Below are positions 46,020-59,819 of a stretch of 64,000 nucleotides of DNA, one piece after another. The notes under the pieces are model-generated. The model did no database searches. It had not been told where the DNA came from and saw only the letters and a list, made by a program, of their open reading frames with translations. Source of the DNA: Comamonadaceae bacterium (GTDB lineage Bacteria > Pseudomonadota > Gammaproteobacteria > Burkholderiales > Burkholderiaceae_C). Location of the stretch: contig CANGLW010000002.1 in assembly GCA_947454955.1 (NCBI GenBank), positions 112,974-176,973 of the forward strand. The letters are read 5' to 3'. The translations under genes were made by a program, and so were the position numbers. Each line of letters opens with the position of its first letter. Within the stretch, counting starts at the first letter, position 1.

Positions 46020-48017
46020 TCAAGCCGCTTCGAGCAAATCGCTCAATTCAAGCCAACGCTCTTCGGTGCTTTGCAGTTCTGCCAACACGCCTTGCAGTTT
46101 CAAGCTCAAAGCATTGACTTGATCCAGCGGCAAGCTTTGTCCGAGTTGATCTTCCAACGCAGCCACCTCGGCTTGCAGGGCTTGCATGCGCTGCTCTTTG
46201 TCGGCCAACTCTTTGACCATCTGCCGCGTTTTGTTGTCGTTCTTCAACGGCTTTTTCACGGGCGGTGCAGCAACAGGTGTGGTGGCCACTGACGTTGGGT
46301 TGACGACCGGCAATGCCTCAACTGGCTTGATGCCGCCTTCTTTCATCAGTAACTTGGCCGCCTCACGTTGGCGCTTGGCCTCGTCGAGCAAGTAGCGCTG
46401 GTAGTCATCCAGGTCGCCGTCAAACGGTGAAATACCGCCGTGCGACACCAACCAGAACTCATCACACACCGCGCGCAGCAAAGCGCGGTCGTGGCTGACC
46501 AGCATCACCGTGCCTTCAAATTCATTCAGGGCCATGCCCAGGGCTTCACGTGTGGCCAGGTCCAGGTGGTTGGTGGGCTCGTCCATCAACAGCAGGTTGG
46601 GGCGTTGCCACACCAGCATGCACAAGACCAAGCGGGCTTTTTCGCCACCACTCATGGTGCCCACGGCCTGCTTGACCATGTCACCACTGAAGTTGAAGGT
46701 GCCCAGGAAATTACGCAGGTCTTGTTCGCGGGTGGACTGACCGCTCAAGCGGCTCTCAGCACCCAGCTTTTTGGCCAGCGCGATCATGTGCTCCAGCGGG
46801 TTGTCGGCGGGCTTGAGCACATCAAGTTCTTGCTGGGCAAAGTAACCAATGCTCAGGCCTTTGCCCTCGATGATCTCGCCGCTGAGTGGCTGCAAATCAC
46901 GCGCAATGGTTTTGACCACCGTCGATTTACCTTGGCCGTTCGCACCCAAAATACCAATGCGTTGCTCACCCAAAACTGACTTGTTCACATCACGCACGAT
47001 GGTGATGGGCTGGGCTTGCGGGTTGAGCGCCAAAGCCTCGGCCGAGGGCGGGTAACCAAAGTTCACCCCGTGCAGTGAGAGCATGGGGTTGGGCAGGTTG
47101 GCAGGCGCTGAAAACTCAAAGGTGAATTCCGCATCGGCCAGCACTGGGGCAATGCGCTCCATACGCTCAAGTGCTTTGACCCGGCTTTGCGCCTGCTTGG
47201 CCTTGCTGGCCTTGGCCTTGAAGCGGTCAATGAACTTTTGCAGGTGCGCCATTTTTTCCTGCTGCTTGGCAAAGGCGGCTTGTTGCTGCTCCATTTGCTC
47301 GGCGCGCATGTCTTCAAACTTGCTGTAGTTGCCGCCGTAGCGCACCAGCTTGCCGCCATCGATGTGCACCGTGACTTGGGTGACCGCGTCTAAGAATTCG
47401 CGGTCGTGGCTGATGACCAGCATCGTGCCTTCGTACTTTTTCAGCCAGGCTTCCAGCCAGACCAAGGCGTCCAAGTCCAGGTGGTTGGTGGGCTCGTCCA
47501 ACAGCAGCAAATCACTGGGGCACATGAGTGCGCGTGCCAGTTGCAAACGCATGCGCCAGCCACCCGAGAAGCTGTCGACCGGTTGCTCGAGCTCATGGGT
47601 CTTGAAGCCCAAGCCAAGAATCAAGGCTTGCGCCCGCGCTGGTGCATCGTGCGCGCCGGCATCATGCAAGGCCATGTAGGCATGGGCCATGCGTTCGCCG
47701 TCATCGCTCAGTTCTGCGGCTTCCACCTCAGCTTGCGCCGCTGCCAAGGTGGTGTCACCGGCAATCACAAATGCGGTGGCGGACTCATCGGTCTCAGGCA
47801 TGTCCTGCGCCACTTGTGCCATGCGCCACTGCGGGGGCACAAAGAAGTCGCCACCATCCTCGTGCAGCGTGCCGTTGAGCAAAGCAAAGAGGGTGGATTT
47901 GCCCGCGCCATTGCGACCCACCAGGCCCGCTTTTTCGCCGGGGTTGATGGTCAGGTTGGCGTTGTCAATCAGCACCCGCGCGCCACGCCGCAGGATGAGG
48001 TTTTTCAGGGATATCAA
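46020..48017 (-). CDS. ABC-F family ATPase (YheS/Uup-like)
   Basis: 665 residues, two ABC domains and no membrane segments. Walker A: GRNGAGKST and GANGQGKST. Signatures: FSGGWRMRL and MSGGEKARL. Both Walker B blocks read LLDEPTNHLDL/LMDEPTNHLDL. A C-terminal coiled coil (KELADKEQRMQALQAEVAAL) is typical of the YheS branch. ABC-F proteins bind the ribosomal E site and help translation of difficult sequences. Its ATG overlaps the prmB stop (ATGA). Confidence 0.92.
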   Translation of the reverse strand: MISLKNLILRRGARVLIDNANLTINPGEKAGLVGRNGAGKSTLFALLNGTLHEDGGDFFVPPQWRMAQVAQDMPETDESATAFVIAGDTTLAAAQAEVEAAELSDDGERMAHAYMALHDAGAHDAPARAQALILGLGFKTHELEQPVDSFSGGWRMRLQLARALMCPSDLLLLDEPTNHLDLDALVWLEAWLKKYEGTMLVISHDREFLDAVTQVTVHIDGGKLVRYGGNYSKFEDMRAEQMEQQQAAFAKQQEKMAHLQKFIDRFKAKASKAKQAQSRVKALERMERIAPVLADAEFTFEFSAPANLPNPMLSLHGVNFGYPPSAEALALNPQAQPITIVRDVNKSVLGEQRIGILGANGQGKSTVVKTIARDLQPLSGEIIEGKGLSIGYFAQQELDVLKPADNPLEHMIALAKKLGAESRLSGQSTREQDLRNFLGTFNFSGDMVKQAVGTMSGGEKARLVLCMLVWQRPNLLLMDEPTNHLDLATREALGMALNEFEGTVMLVSHDRALLRAVCDEFWLVSHGGISPFDGDLDDYQRYLLDEAKRQREAAKLLMKEGGIKPVEALPVVNPTSVATTPVAAPPVKKPLKNDNKTRQMVKELADKEQRMQALQAEVAALEDQLGQSLPLDQVNALSLKLQGVLAELQSTEERWLELSDLLEAA

Positions 48018-48940
48018 ATCAAGTTCTCAATGAGGTCGTCGCGTTGCAGCAGCAAGACCTGGTCTTGCCCAGCACTGGTCATGAGCCAGGTGGGCGATAA
48101 ATGCTCAAACGCCGCTTCAAAGTAAGCGCGCTCGTTGCCAATTTCCAGCACCAGCACGCCATGCTCGCTCAGGTGTTCAGCTGCTTGGGCTAACAAAGTG
48201 CGGATGAAGTCCATGCCATCGGTGCCACCTGCCAAGGCTAGCTCCGGCTCGGCTTGGTATTCGGCAGGCAGCTCAGCCATGCTTTGCGCGTTCACATACG
48301 GCGGGTTGCACAAGATCAGGTCATAGACGCCTGCGCCTTGCAAAGCATCCGCTTCGATGAGCGTGATGCGGTCTTGCAGCTGGTGCTTGTCCACATTGAT
48401 GCGGGCCACAGCCAGGGCATCGGCGGAAATGTCGATCGCATCCACCTGCACCTCGGGGTAAGTGAGTGCGGCAATCACGGCCAGGCTGCCGTTGCCAGTG
48501 CACAAATCCAGCACATGCTGGGTGTCGGGGTGCAGCCATCCATCAAGGGTGGCGTTGGCCATCAACTCGGCAATGAGAGAACGCGGCACGATCGCCCGCT
48601 CATCGACATAAAAAGGCACACCTTGCAACCAGGCCTCTTGGGTGAGGTAAGCCGCTGGTTTGCGGGTGCTGATGCGTGCTTTCAAAAGCGTAGCAACCGC
48701 CTGAGATTGGGCGAGGCTCAGCGGCTTGTTCTGCACCGATTCCAGGTCATCGAGCGGATGCCCGATGCGCCAAAGCACCAACCACACCGCTTCATCAAAC
48801 GCGTTGGTGGTGCCGTGCCCGAAGGACACGCCCGCGCGCTCCAAGGCTTTTTGCGCCACTCGGATGTGGTCCATCACCGAGGCTTCAGCGGGCGGCGCCT
48901 GATCTTCCGACCAGGCGGCCTGAAAGCCCGGCTCGCTCAT
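48014..48940 (-). CDS. prmB: Ribosomal protein L3 N5-glutamine methyltransferase
   Basis: 308 residues. SAM-binding [17 protein letters not shown] and the Gln-methylase motif NPPY ([13 protein letters not shown]), followed by [20 protein letters not shown] as in PrmB. It methylates Gln in L3 during 50S assembly. The start overlaps the dapE stop and the stop overlaps the ABC-F start, forming a translationally coupled string of two ribosome-related genes after the dap genes. Confidence 0.92.
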   Translation of the reverse strand: MSEPGFQAAWSEDQAPPAEASVMDHIRVAQKALERAGVSFGHGTTNAFDEAVWLVLWRIGHPLDDLESVQNKPLSLAQSQAVATLLKARISTRKPAAYLTQEAWLQGVPFYVDERAIVPRSLIAELMANATLDGWLHPDTQHVLDLCTGNGSLAVIAALTYPEVQVDAIDISADALAVARINVDKHQLQDRITLIEADALQGAGVYDLILCNPPYVNAQSMAELPAEYQAEPELALAGGTDGMDFIRTLLAQAAEHLSEHGVLVLEIGNERAYFEAAFEHLSPTWLMTSAGQDQVLLLQRDDLIENLI

Positions 48941-50136
48941 GCCGCGCCTTTGGCTGTGGCGTGGGTGGTGCTGAGTTGTTCAAGCACGCGGCGGTAGATG
49001 TTTTTCAGCGGCTCGATGTCGGCCACGCACACATGCTCGTCTATTTTGTGGATGGTGGCGTTGGGGGGGCCGAACTCAATGACCTGCTTGCAGATCTGCG
49101 CCAGGAAACGCCCATCACTGGTGCCACCGGTGGTGGAGAGTTCGGTGCTCAGACCCGTCTCGGCATGAATCGCGGCTTGCACCGCATTCACCAAGGTGCC
49201 CGGTGTGGTGAGGAAAGGCAGACCGCCCACCGTCCAGGTCAGGTCGAAGTCCAGGCCATGCTTGTGCAAGATGGCGGTCAAGCGTTGCTGCAAACCCTCG
49301 GGGGTGGACTCGGTCGAGAAACGGAAATTGAAGTCCACCACCACCGTGCCGGGAATCACATTGCCCGCGCCGGTGCCGCCGTGGATGTTGCTCACCTGCC
49401 AGGTGGTGGGCGGAAAGAAATCATTGCCGCGGTCCCATTCCACACCCACCAACTCGGCCAGGGCAGGCGAGAGCAAATGGATCGGATTTTTGGCCAGGTG
49501 CGGGTAGGCAATGTGCCCTTGCACACCTTTGACGGTGAGCTTGCCGCTCATGGTGCCTCGTCGGCCGTTTTTGATCATGTCGCCGGTGGCTTGCACCGAG
49601 GTGGGTTCACCCACGATGCAGTATTCCAGCACCTCGCCGCGCGCTGTGAGTTGTTCGCACACCACCACCGTGCCATCGGTGGCCGGGCCTTCTTCATCGC
49701 TGGTCAACAAGAGGGCGATGTTCAACGGGGTGTCGGGCTGCTTTGCCACAAACTCTTCAATGGCCACCACAAAGGCAGCCAGCGATGTTTTCATGTCGCT
49801 CGCACCGCGGCCGAACAATTTGCCATCGCGGTGGGTCGGGCTGAACGGGTCGCTTTGCCAGTTGGCCACGGGGCCGGTGGGCACCACATCGGTGTGGCCG
49901 GCAAACACCAGCGTTGCTGCGTTTTTGCTAGCGGCCTCACCTTGTTTGACAAGGCTTGCAGGTCGTTTGGCCCACAAGTTCTTGACGCGAAAATCAGCCG
50001 GCCCGCTCTCGATCGTCTCGCACACAAAGCCCAGCGGTTTCAAACGCGCGGCGATGATGTCCTGGCAGCCGCCATCCTCGGGGGTGACCGAGGGGCAGGC
50101 GATCAGTTGTTCAGTGAGCTGGAGCGTGGCCGACAT
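48937..50136 (-). CDS. dapE: Succinyl-diaminopimelate desuccinylase
   Basis: 399 residues of the M20 dizinc peptidase family. Metal and catalytic residues: [14 protein letters not shown] (His), [15 protein letters not shown] (Asp), [14 protein letters not shown] (Glu), and GGTSDGRFL. It hydrolyses N-succinyl-LL-diaminopimelate in lysine and peptidoglycan-precursor synthesis. It follows dapD by 3 bp. Confidence 0.95.
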   Translation of the reverse strand: MSATLQLTEQLIACPSVTPEDGGCQDIIAARLKPLGFVCETIESGPADFRVKNLWAKRPASLVKQGEAASKNAATLVFAGHTDVVPTGPVANWQSDPFSPTHRDGKLFGRGASDMKTSLAAFVVAIEEFVAKQPDTPLNIALLLTSDEEGPATDGTVVVCEQLTARGEVLEYCIVGEPTSVQATGDMIKNGRRGTMSGKLTVKGVQGHIAYPHLAKNPIHLLSPALAELVGVEWDRGNDFFPPTTWQVSNIHGGTGAGNVIPGTVVVDFNFRFSTESTPEGLQQRLTAILHKHGLDFDLTWTVGGLPFLTTPGTLVNAVQAAIHAETGLSTELSTTGGTSDGRFLAQICKQVIEFGPPNATIHKIDEHVCVADIEPLKNIYRRVLEQLSTTHATAKGAA

Positions 50137-50139
50137 GGA

Positions 50140-50973
50140 TCAGTCGCGCAGCAAGTCGTTGATGCTGGTCTTGGAGCGGGTTTGCGCGTCCACACGTTTG
50201 ACGATGATGGCCGCGTACATGCTGTAAGGCGCGCCATTGGCCGCTGTTTTGGGCAGGTTGCCGCTGACCACCACCGAGCCGCTGGGCACGCGGCCGTAGG
50301 TGATTTCGCCGGTGGCACGGTCAAAAATCGGGGTGCTTTGGCCCAGGAACACGCCCATGCCCAGCACCGAGTTTTCCTCAACAATCACGCCTTCAACCAC
50401 TTCCGAGCGCGCGCCCACAAAGCAGTTGTCTTCAATGATGGTGGGGTTGGCTTGCAGGGGCTCGAGCACGCCGCCAATGCCCACACCGCCAGACAGGTGC
50501 ACGTTCTTGCCGATCTGTGCGCAAGAGCCCACGGTGGCCCAGGTGTCCACCATGGTGCCGGAATCCACATACGCGCCAATGTTCACGTAAGAAGGCATGA
50601 GGATCGCGCCCGAGGCGATGTAGCTGCCGCGACGCGCCACAGCTGGGGGCACCACGCGCACGCCGCTGGCCTTGAGTTGTTCTTCGCTCAGGTGGGCAAA
50701 CTTGGTTTGCACCTTGTCGTAAAAGCCCAGGTCACCAGCTTTGATGACCGCGTTGTCTTTCAAACGGAAGGACAGCAGCACAGCCTTTTTGATCCACTGG
50801 TGCACGGTCCATTGGCCCACACCTTCGCGGGTGGCCACGCGCAGGCGGCCTTTGTTGAGTTCGGTGATGACAGCTTCCACCGCGTCAGCCACTTCTTTGC
50901 TGTGCGACTTGGGGGAGATGTTGGCGCGGTCTTCCCACGCGGCGTCGATGATGGCTTGGAGTTGTTGGGTCAT
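50140..50973 (-). CDS. dapD: Tetrahydrodipicolinate N-succinyltransferase
   Basis: 277 residues with the left-handed beta-helix of hexapeptide acyltransferases ([20 protein letters not shown], then [18 protein letters not shown]). The [11 protein letters not shown] region precedes the helix, as in DapD. First succinylase-pathway step after tetrahydrodipicolinate. Lies between dapC and dapE. Confidence 0.96.
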   Translation of the reverse strand: MTQQLQAIIDAAWEDRANISPKSHSKEVADAVEAVITELNKGRLRVATREGVGQWTVHQWIKKAVLLSFRLKDNAVIKAGDLGFYDKVQTKFAHLSEEQLKASGVRVVPPAVARRGSYIASGAILMPSYVNIGAYVDSGTMVDTWATVGSCAQIGKNVHLSGGVGIGGVLEPLQANPTIIEDNCFVGARSEVVEGVIVEENSVLGMGVFLGQSTPIFDRATGEITYGRVPSGSVVVSGNLPKTAANGAPYSMYAAIIVKRVDAQTRSKTSINDLLRD

Positions 50974-50994
50974 GGTTGGCTTTCGAACAAAGGT

Positions 50995-52197
50995 TTAGGA
51001 ATTTTTTCTGACAAATTCAGCGATGCGCTGCGCGGCTTCCAGGCACTCGTCGGTGCCGGCCACCAGGGCCATGCGGATGCGTCCGGCGCCCGGGTTGAAG
51101 CCTTGGGCTTCACGCGCCAAGTAACTACCGGGCAAAACCGTCACATTGTATTGGGCCAGCAACTCGCGGGCGAAGGTGGTGTCTGAGCCACCGCACACCT
51201 TGTTCACGCCAGCCCACAGGTAAAAGGCGGCATCGGGCAGGGCTACATCCAAAACCTCAGCAAGCACGGGGGTGACCTGGGCGAACTTTTGGCGGTAGAG
51301 GTTGCGGTTTTCCACCACATGCGCCTCGTCGTTCCAGGCAGCCACGCTGGCGGCTTGCACCACGGTGCTCATGGCGCTGCCGTGGTAGGTGCGGTAGAGC
51401 AAAAAGGGCTTGATGAGCGCGGCATCGCCCGCCACAAAACCACTGCGCATGCCAGGCACATTGCTGCGTTTGGACAAGCTGGTCAGGGCAATGAGGTTTT
51501 TGAAATCGGCGCGGCCTAATTTCACCGCGGCCTCCAAGCCACCCAAAGGCGCTTCGTCGCGGAAGTAAATCTCGCTGTAGCACTCGTCGGAGGCAATCAC
51601 AAAGCCGTGGCGGTCACTTAACGCAAACAGCTTGGCCCATTCGCTCAGGGGCATGACTGCGCCGGTGGGGTTACCAGGCGAGCAGACAAACAGCAACTGG
51701 GTCTTGGCCCAGACAGATTCGGGCACCGTGTCCCAGTCCACCGCGAAGTTCTTGGCCGGGTTGCTGGGCACAAAGTAAGGCTGGGCACCAGCCAGCAGGG
51801 CCGCGCCCTCGTAGATTTGGTAGAAGGGGTTGGGGCAAACCACCGTGGCACCCGGCTTGGAGGGGTCCACCACGGTTTGCACCAGGGAAAACAGGGCCTC
51901 GCGCGAGCCATTGACCGGCAAGACCTGGGTGGCCGGGTTCACCTTCAGGCCGTAGCGTCGTTCCAGCCATGCTGCGCAGGCCGCGCGCAGGCTGGGTTCA
52001 CCCCCCGTCGCGGGGTAGGTGGACAAGCCGCTCATGTTGGCCATGAGCGCCTCGGTGATCAGACTCGGGGTGGGGTGGCGCGGCTCACCAATGCCCAAGC
52101 TGATGGGCCGGTAAGCCGGGTTGGGGGTGACGTCGGCAAAAAGCTGCTTGAGCCGCTCAAAAGGGTAGGGCTGCAGGCGGGACAACAGGGGGTTCAT
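50995..52197 (-). CDS. dapC: N-succinyldiaminopimelate aminotransferase
   Basis: 400 residues, class I PLP aminotransferase: LGIGEPRHPTPSLI, YPATGGEPSLRAA, CSPGNPTGAVMPL, ASDECYSEIYF and PLP Lys in LTSLSKRSNVPGMRSGF. The DapC-type opening MNPLLSRLQPYPFERLKQLF and its place before dapD-dapE give the assignment over a general aspartate transaminase. Confidence 0.92.
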   Translation of the reverse strand: MNPLLSRLQPYPFERLKQLFADVTPNPAYRPISLGIGEPRHPTPSLITEALMANMSGLSTYPATGGEPSLRAACAAWLERRYGLKVNPATQVLPVNGSREALFSLVQTVVDPSKPGATVVCPNPFYQIYEGAALLAGAQPYFVPSNPAKNFAVDWDTVPESVWAKTQLLFVCSPGNPTGAVMPLSEWAKLFALSDRHGFVIASDECYSEIYFRDEAPLGGLEAAVKLGRADFKNLIALTSLSKRSNVPGMRSGFVAGDAALIKPFLLYRTYHGSAMSTVVQAASVAAWNDEAHVVENRNLYRQKFAQVTPVLAEVLDVALPDAAFYLWAGVNKVCGGSDTTFARELLAQYNVTVLPGSYLAREAQGFNPGAGRIRMALVAGTDECLEAAQRIAEFVRKNS

Positions 52198-52220
52198 CCC
52201 CCGGATTATCCCGCATCAGC

Positions 52221-52364
52221 CTACTTCTGAGCGGGGGCAGCAGGCTTGTCCTTCTCGGCCGTGGTGTCGCTGCTTTGGTCGCCCAACACGGTCTTGAGGG
52301 GGCAAAAGCCGAAGGCCGGGCATTTTTGGCAACCAGCCACGATGGCAATAGGGCAAACCGTCAT
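52221..52364 (-). CDS. 47-residue Cys-rich protein (not in the ORF track)
   Basis: The ATG at 52364 has a perfect AGGAG six bases upstream. It encodes MTVCPIAIVAGCQKCPAFGF, then CPLKTVLGDQ and a charged tail ending APAQK. The four Cys (4, 12, 15, 21; C-x7-C-x2-C-x5-C) could bind zinc or a small Fe-S cluster. It stands 23 bp before dapC on the same strand, so it is probably the first gene of the dap transcript. I know no named family. Confidence 0.75.
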   Translation of the reverse strand: MTVCPIAIVAGCQKCPAFGFCPLKTVLGDQSSDTTAEKDKPAAPAQK

Positions 52365-52452
52365 GTCATTCTCCTAAGCGTCGAAGGGGCCGTGCGCGGG
52401 TCAGGGCGAAAACCGGGGGTGTCAAGACCCTTAGAATTTGCTCAGTTCTGGG

Positions 52453-52484
52453 CACGGGCTGCGCTTCAGTATAGTGAGCCCGTG
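52453..52484. promoter_or_regulatory. Inverted repeat framing a possible smc promoter -10
   Basis: CACGGGCT and AGCCCGTG form 8-bp arms around 16 bases that contain TATAGT (52470-52475). It lies about 57 bp upstream of the smc start. No convincing -35 is visible. Could be an operator or a leader hairpin. Confidence 0.35.
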
Positions 52485-52540
52485 GCGTTCGGGGTACTGT
52501 CTGTGCAGCACCTTGGCCCTGCATCAATAAAAGGTTACTC

Positions 52541-55500
52541 GTGCGTCTTAACTCCATCAAGCTTTCAGGCTTCAAGTCGTTTGCTGAGCCCACCAACTTT
52601 TTGCTGCCCGGGCAGCTGGTGGGCGTGGTCGGCCCCAATGGCTGCGGCAAGTCCAACATCATGGACGCGGTGCGTTGGGTTTTGGGTGAGAGCCGGGCCA
52701 GCGAACTGCGCGGCGAGTCCATGCAAGACGTGATCTTCAACGGCACCAACACCCGCAAGCCCGCCAGCCGCTCCAGTGTGGAGCTGGTGTTTGACAACGC
52801 TGACCACCGGGCCGGCGGCCAGTGGGGCCAATATGCTGAGGTGGCCGTCAAGCGCGTGCTGACCCGCGATGGCACCAGCAGTTACTTCATCAACAACCAG
52901 CCGGTGCGTCGCCGGGATGTGCAAGACGTGTTCTTGGGCACTGGCCTGGGGCCGCGCGCCTACGCCATCATTGGGCAGGGCACCATCAGCCGCATCATCG
53001 AGAGCAAGCCCGAAGAGCTGCGTTTGTTCCTGGAAGAAGCGGCGGGCGTGTCCAAGTACAAAGAGCGCCGCCGCGAAACCGAAAACCGCCTGAGCGACAC
53101 CCGCGAAAACTTGACGCGTGTGGAAGACATCTTGCGCGAACTCAACGCTAACCTGGAGCGCCTGGAGAAGCAGGCGGTGGTGGCGCAAAAGTTCAATGAT
53201 TTGACGGCTGATGTCACCCTCAAGCAGCACCAGCTGTGGTGGCTCAAGCGAGCAGACGCACAGGCCGACCAGGCCCGTATCCACGCCGAGGGGGAGCGCG
53301 CGGTGATTGAGTTGGAGTCCCGCGTGGCTGACTTGCGCCATGTGGAAGCTGACCTTGAGACCATCCGTCAAGCGCATTACGCCGCTGGCGACCAGGTCAA
53401 CCAGGCGCAAGGCAAGTTGTACGAGGCCAGCACCGAGGTGGGTCGCCTCGAGGCCGAAATTCGCTTTGTGGTGGAGGGCCGCCAGCGCGTTGAAGAGCGG
53501 CTGGTGCAGCTCAAAGAGCAACTGGGCCAATGGGCCACACGCGAACAAGACGCTGCCGCTGAACTCGAGCGCCTGGCCGAACTGGCCATGGCCGGTGAAG
53601 AAAGCACCGAAACCCTGGCCGCGCAATTGGAAGAGCAGGCCGCGCGCCTGCCCGACTTGGAAGACGCCCTGCGCCAGGCACAAAGCCGCGCGAACGAGCA
53701 ACGTGCCAGCGTGACCCAGGTGCAGCAGCAAATTCAGGTGCTGGCCGCAGAGCAGCGCAACATCAGTGAGCAAAGCCGCAGCTTGAACCAGCGCCGCGAG
53801 CGTTTGACGGCTGACCAGCAGCAACTCGATTCACCTGATGAGCAGCGCTTGGTACAGCTGCAAGCCCAGCACGATGAGGCGCAAGAACTCCAAGCCCTAA
53901 CCGAAGCGCGCTTGGGCGAGTTGCAAGACAGCGTGCCTGAGTTGGACGATGCACGACGTGAAGCCCAAAACCGGGTGAACACCGAATCGGCCAAACAGGC
54001 CGAGTTTGCGGCGCGTTTGGAAGCACTCAAAGCCCTGCAAGAAAAAGTGAAAACCGACGGCAAGTTGCAACCCTGGTTGCAACAGCACGGGCTCGATGGT
54101 TTGCAGGGGTTGTGGTCCAAGCTGCACATGGAAGCCGGTTGGGAAAATGCTTTAGAGGCGGCTCTGCGTGAACGACTGGGTGCCTTGGAAATCGGCCGAC
54201 TGGAAACCGTGCGTGGCTTTTTGGGTCAGGGCACGCCGCCAGCCAAATTGGCGTTTTACAGCCCGCCCATGGCCGGTTCGCCCGAAACAGCGGTTAGCTC
54301 GCCGCGCTTGGCCGATTTGCTGCGTGTCAATGACGCAGGCCTCAAAGCGGTCTTGTCGCATTGGCTGTCTGGCTGCTATACAGCTCAGAATATGGAAGAG
54401 GCGCTCTCAAAACGTGAGCAGCTGCAAAGCGGCGAAGCGTTTTTTGTGCCCGAAGGTCACACCGTCACACGCCACAGCGTGAGCTTTTACGCACCTGATT
54501 CTGAACAAGCCGGCATGTTGGCACGCGCCCAGGAAATTGAAAACCTGGAAAAGCAAGTGCGTGCGCAAACCCTGATTGGTGAAGAGTCACGTGCATCCCT
54601 GGTGCGTGCGGAGAGCGCTTACGCCGATGCCGCGCAACGCTTGGTCTCGGCCCGTCGTGAAGCGGCTGAAGCCCAAACTGCGGCGCATCAGTTGCAGGTG
54701 GAGTTTTTGCGCTTGAGCCAACTGGCCGAGCAAGCCCGCGCCCGTAGCGCCCAGCTCAGCGGCGACCTGGCCGAGGTGGATGCGCAGCTTGAAGACTTGC
54801 AAGCGCGGCAGTTGGCGTCGGAAGCCCGTTTTGAAGAACTCGACATGCAACTGGCCGACAGCCAGGAGCGTCATGCCCAACTGGATGAAAAGGTGTTGGA
54901 CGCCGAGCGTCAGGTCAACACCAGCCGCGAGCAACTGCGCAGCCTGGAACGCCAATCGCAAGAAGCCACCTTTGCCCTGCGCTCACTCGATGCCCGCAAG
55001 GCAGAACTCAACCGCACGATCGAAACCTCCACCCAGCAAGCGACATCGATTGCTGATCAAGAACAGCAAGCGCGCGATGAACTCTCGCGCTTGAGTGATG
55101 CGGCCGCCCAAGGTGGCTTGCAAGATGCGTTGGCCTTGAAGCTCGAGCGCGAGCAAACCTTGGCTGCGCGCCGCAGCGAGTACGACGACCTGACCACCAA
55201 GCTGCGCGCCAGCGATGAGCGTCGCTTGAAGTTTGAGCGTGAGCTCGAACCCTTGCGCCAGCGCATCACCGACTTTCAGCTCAAAGAGCAAGCCGCGCGT
55301 TTGGGTTTTGAGCAGTACGAACAACTCTTGGCCGATGCCCAGGCTGATTTGCAAGCGGTGGAATCATCCATCCAACAAGGCAACGTCAAGCTCACCGGTT
55401 TGCAGTCGGAGATTGAACGCATCAACCGTGAAATTGCGGCCTTGGGCGCGGTCAACCTGGCCGCCCTGGATGAGCTCACCACCGCGCGTGAACGCAAGCA

Positions 55501-56058
55501 GTTTTTGGATGCCCAGTCGCTGGACTTGACCGATGCGATGACCACGCTGGAAGACGCGATACGCAAAATTGACGGCGAAACCCGTGAGTTGCTCTCGGGC
55601 ACCTTCAAGGTGGTGAACGAGCATTTCGGTCGCATGTTCCCTGAGTTGTTTGGTGGTGGTCAGGCCCGCCTGATCATGACGGGCGATGAAATTCTGGATG
55701 CGGGTGTGCAGGTGATGGCCCAGCCCCCGGGCAAGAAAAACCAGACCATCCATTTGCTCTCAGGTGGCGAAAAAGCGCTCACGGCCATTGCGCTGGTGTT
55801 TGCCATCTTCCAACTCAACCCCGCACCTTTCTGTTTGCTCGACGAGGTGGACGCGCCGCTGGATGATGCGAACACCGAGCGTTACGCCAAGTTGGTGGCC
55901 AGCATGAGCAAGGGCACGCAGTTTCTGTTCATCAGCCACAACAAGATCGCCATGGAAATGGCCGAGCAACTCATTGGTGTGACCATGCAAGAGCAGGGTG
56001 TGTCGCGCATCGTGGCGGTGGACATGGAGTCTGCGGTGACCATGGCGGAGGCGCTCTG

Positions 56059-56059
<1 letters not shown>
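52541..56059 (+). CDS. smc: Chromosome segregation SMC ATPase
   Basis: 1172 residues beginning at GTG (RLNSIKLSGFKSFAEPTNF). Walker A GPNGCGKSNIMDAVRW, long coiled coil to about 500, hinge at about 500-650, returning coiled coil, then signature LLSGGEKALTAIALVFAI and Walker B FCLLDEVDAPLDDANTERY. It compacts and organises the origin region with ScpAB. The AAGG ribosome binding site and conserved N-terminus support GTG. The stop overlaps the zipA ATG (TGATG). Confidence 0.96.
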
Positions 56060-59791
<3,732 letters not shown>

Positions 59792-59819
59792 TCAAGACGA
59801 CTGAGCGCCGCATCAACGC

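Noticed and set aside
48961-51186. 741-residue plus-strand ORF across dapE and dapD
   Set aside because: High-GC antisense shadow, His/Gly/Ala-rich, with real genes dapE and dapD on the other strand.
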